NCBI RefSeq assembly: GCF_016741935.1
Contig: NZ_JAERRG010000004.1
Location: 1-64,000 of the forward strand
DNA: 64,000 bases
Source of the DNA: Streptomyces endocoffeicus
Lineage (GTDB): Bacteria > Actinomycetota > Actinomycetes > Streptomycetales > Streptomycetaceae
Direction of reading: 5' to 3'
Position 1 is the stretch's first letter. Every line of letters starts with the position of its first letter. Below are positions 62,670-64,000 of this stretch, in pieces. The notes beneath the pieces are model-generated. The model was given only the letters and a program-made list of their open reading frames with translations, was not told where the DNA came from and did not search any database. A program made the translations under genes and the position numbers.

Positions 62670-64000
62670 CAGCACTCCCCCGCCGCGACCGGCACCCCGC
62701 GGTTGATCCCGGTGCGCAGCTGCAGCGCCTGGGCGATGTCCGGTGCCATGGGCCGGTCGTGCCCGGCCAGGTCGGCGACGGTCCAGGCGACCCTCAGCAC
62801 CCGGTCGAGGCCCCGGGCGGTGAGCAGCCCGCGCTCCATATCGCGCTCGGCCTCGCGCAGCGCACCGGGGGACGGCTGCCAGCGGGTGCGCAGCTCATGG
62901 CCCGGCACCTCACTGTTCAGCCGCCAGGGGGTGCCGTGGAGCCGGGCGGCGGACCGCTCCCGGGCCTCCCGGACCCGGGCCGCGACGGACGCGCTGCTCT
63001 CCGCCCCGGCACGCGCCCCCGTGAGCTCGGTCCGGCTCACCGCCTCGACGCGGACCCGCAGGTCCACCCGGTCCAGCAGCGGTCCGGACAGCCGTGCCTG
63101 ATAGCGGCGGACCGTGGCGGGCGAGCACTCGCAGACGTCGCCCACCAGACCGTGGCGCCCGCAAGGGCAGGGGTTGGCCGCCAGAATCAGCAGGAAGCGC
63201 GCCGGCATCCGCATCATCCCGGCGGACCGGGCGACCACCACATGCCCCGACTCCAGGGGCTGCCGCAGGGCGTCCAGCGCCTTCCCGCTGAACTCGGGAG
63301 CTTCGTCCAGGAAGAGCAGTCCGCGGTGGGCGAGCGAGACCGCGCCGGGTCGGGGCAGGCCGTTGCCCCCGCCGACGAGCGCGGCCATGGTCGCCGAGTG
63401 ATGCGGGGCGCAGTACGGCGGGGTCTCCACCAGGGGCTGCCCCGGCGGGAGGACCCCGGCGACCGAGTGGACCGCGGTGACCTCCAGGGCCTCCTGCTGG
63501 GTGAGCGGCGGCAGCAGTCCGGGCAGCCGCTCGGCCAGCATGGTCTTCCCGGCGCCCGGAGGGCCGTTCAGGAAGAGGTGGTGCCCGCCCGCGGCCGCGA
63601 CCTCCAGAGCGGTGCGCGCGGCCCGCTGCCCCGCTACCTCGGCCAGATCGGGCCGCCCCGCGCCGGCCCCGGGCACCGCGGCGACACCGGTGCCCATACC
63701 GGCGCCGGGCACGGTGAGCCCCGCCAGCATCGGATCGGGGCGGCCCAGTTCCTGGGGCTCCTCCTCCTCGGGCACCGGCTCGTCCGTCAGCACCGCGATC
63801 AGCTGGCGCAGGCTCCGCACGCCCAGCACCGAGACGCCCGGCACCAGGGCCGCCTCCGCCGCCGTCTGCTCGGGGACCACGACCTGGCGGTAGCCCGCCT
63901 CGGAGGCGGCGAGCACGGCGGGCAGCACCCCGCGGACCGGCCGCACCCGGCCGTCCAGCCCCAGCTCCCCGATCATCATCAGATCGGCGATCTCACGTGG
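62669..64000 (-). CDS. comM: ComM/YifB family Mg-chelatase-like ATPase, N-terminus off the window
   Basis: The frame is open to the right edge (443 codons), so about 70-100 N-terminal residues are missing. The N-terminal part is Lon-like (IADLMMIGELGLDGRVRPVRGVLPA). The AAA+ core has Walker A NGPPGAGKTML, Walker B GLLFLDEAPEF, and a zinc-like CPCGRHG plus CEC cluster, then a C-terminal magnesium-chelatase helical domain. ComM proteins are helicases that promote branch migration during homologous integration of DNA. The pairing with dprA is conserved. Confidence 0.95.
   Translation of the reverse strand, partial: PREIADLMMIGELGLDGRVRPVRGVLPAVLAASEAGYRQVVVPEQTAAEAALVPGVSVLGVRSLRQLIAVLTDEPVPEEEEPQELGRPDPMLAGLTVPGAGMGTGVAAVPGAGAGRPDLAEVAGQRAARTALEVAAAGGHHLFLNGPPGAGKTMLAERLPGLLPPLTQQEALEVTAVHSVAGVLPPGQPLVETPPYCAPHHSATMAALVGGGNGLPRPGAVSLAHRGLLFLDEAPEFSGKALDALRQPLESGHVVVARSAGMMRMPARFLLILAANPCPCGRHGLVGDVCECSPATVRRYQARLSGPLLDRVDLRVRVEAVSRTELTGARAGAESSASVAARVREARERSAARLHGTPWRLNSEVPGHELRTRWQPSPGALREAERDMERGLLTARGLDRVLRVAWTVADLAGHDRPMAPDIAQALQLRTGINRGVPVAAGEC

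Overview
The window is high-GC DNA with the gene order of a Streptomyces chromosome. Lineage markers are the sporulation sigma factor gene whiG beside dprA and comM, the rpsB-tsf-pyrH-frr-cdsA block, a dxr-RIP protease-ispG block, rare TTA leucine codons, and many GTG/TTG starts. I see no tRNA, rRNA, CRISPR array, insertion sequence, integrase or phage gene. All identifications come from reading motifs and context; no database search was run.

Layout. 1-2.8 kb (minus): ispG 5' end, site-2 protease, dxr (isoprenoid precursors and intramembrane proteolysis). 2.9-4.9 kb: a 661-residue acyl-CoA dehydrogenase. 5.1-16 kb: a glycan-utilisation locus. It holds a LacI-type regulator, a five-gene minus-strand operon (solute-binding lipoprotein, two permeases, GH42 beta-galactosidase, secreted GH12 endoglucanase) and a divergent GH3 enzyme. 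Four copies of a GAAGCGCTTC-centred palindrome sit at the lacI and operon/GH3 promoters, so the locus looks like one self-contained regulon. The transporter has no ATPase gene here and probably borrows the shared MsiK ATPase known in Streptomyces.

16-43.5 kb is dominated by polyamine/GABA catabolism: an aldehyde dehydrogenase with a PucR-type regulator, a membrane ATPase of unknown job, gabT, a PAP2 phosphatase, and the operon aldehyde dehydrogenase-potD-potA-potB-potC-FAD amine oxidase. A third aldehyde dehydrogenase is divergent from an Lrp/AsnC regulator plus aminotransferase, and a second PucR regulator is divergent from a sodium:solute symporter. Together these could import putrescine-like amines and convert them via aminobutyraldehyde and GABA to succinate. 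Set among them are two DUF4190-type membrane proteins, a NADAR protein, a probable aminodeoxyfutalosine deaminase (menaquinone route) and a glycerophosphodiester phosphodiesterase.

43.5-52.6 kb: a ThDP-dependent enzyme, an ABC pair with an eroded ATPase signature, a LOG-family protein, and thiBPQ (thiamine uptake) under a clear TPP riboswitch. 52.6-64 kb: rlmN, cdsA, frr, pyrH, tsf, rpsB, an M23 peptidase, a TetR regulator, whiG, dprA and the 3' part of comM.

Two themes recur that gene calls do not explain. First, short tandem duplications sit exactly at gene 3' ends, often duplicating the stop codon. In the M23 gene two 28-bp extra units appear to have shifted the frame and erased the original stop. 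Second, operator architecture is elaborate: helically phased half-sites and a 20-bp palindrome at the GH3/transporter promoter, and a 14-bp element shared by two polyamine aldehyde dehydrogenase promoters.
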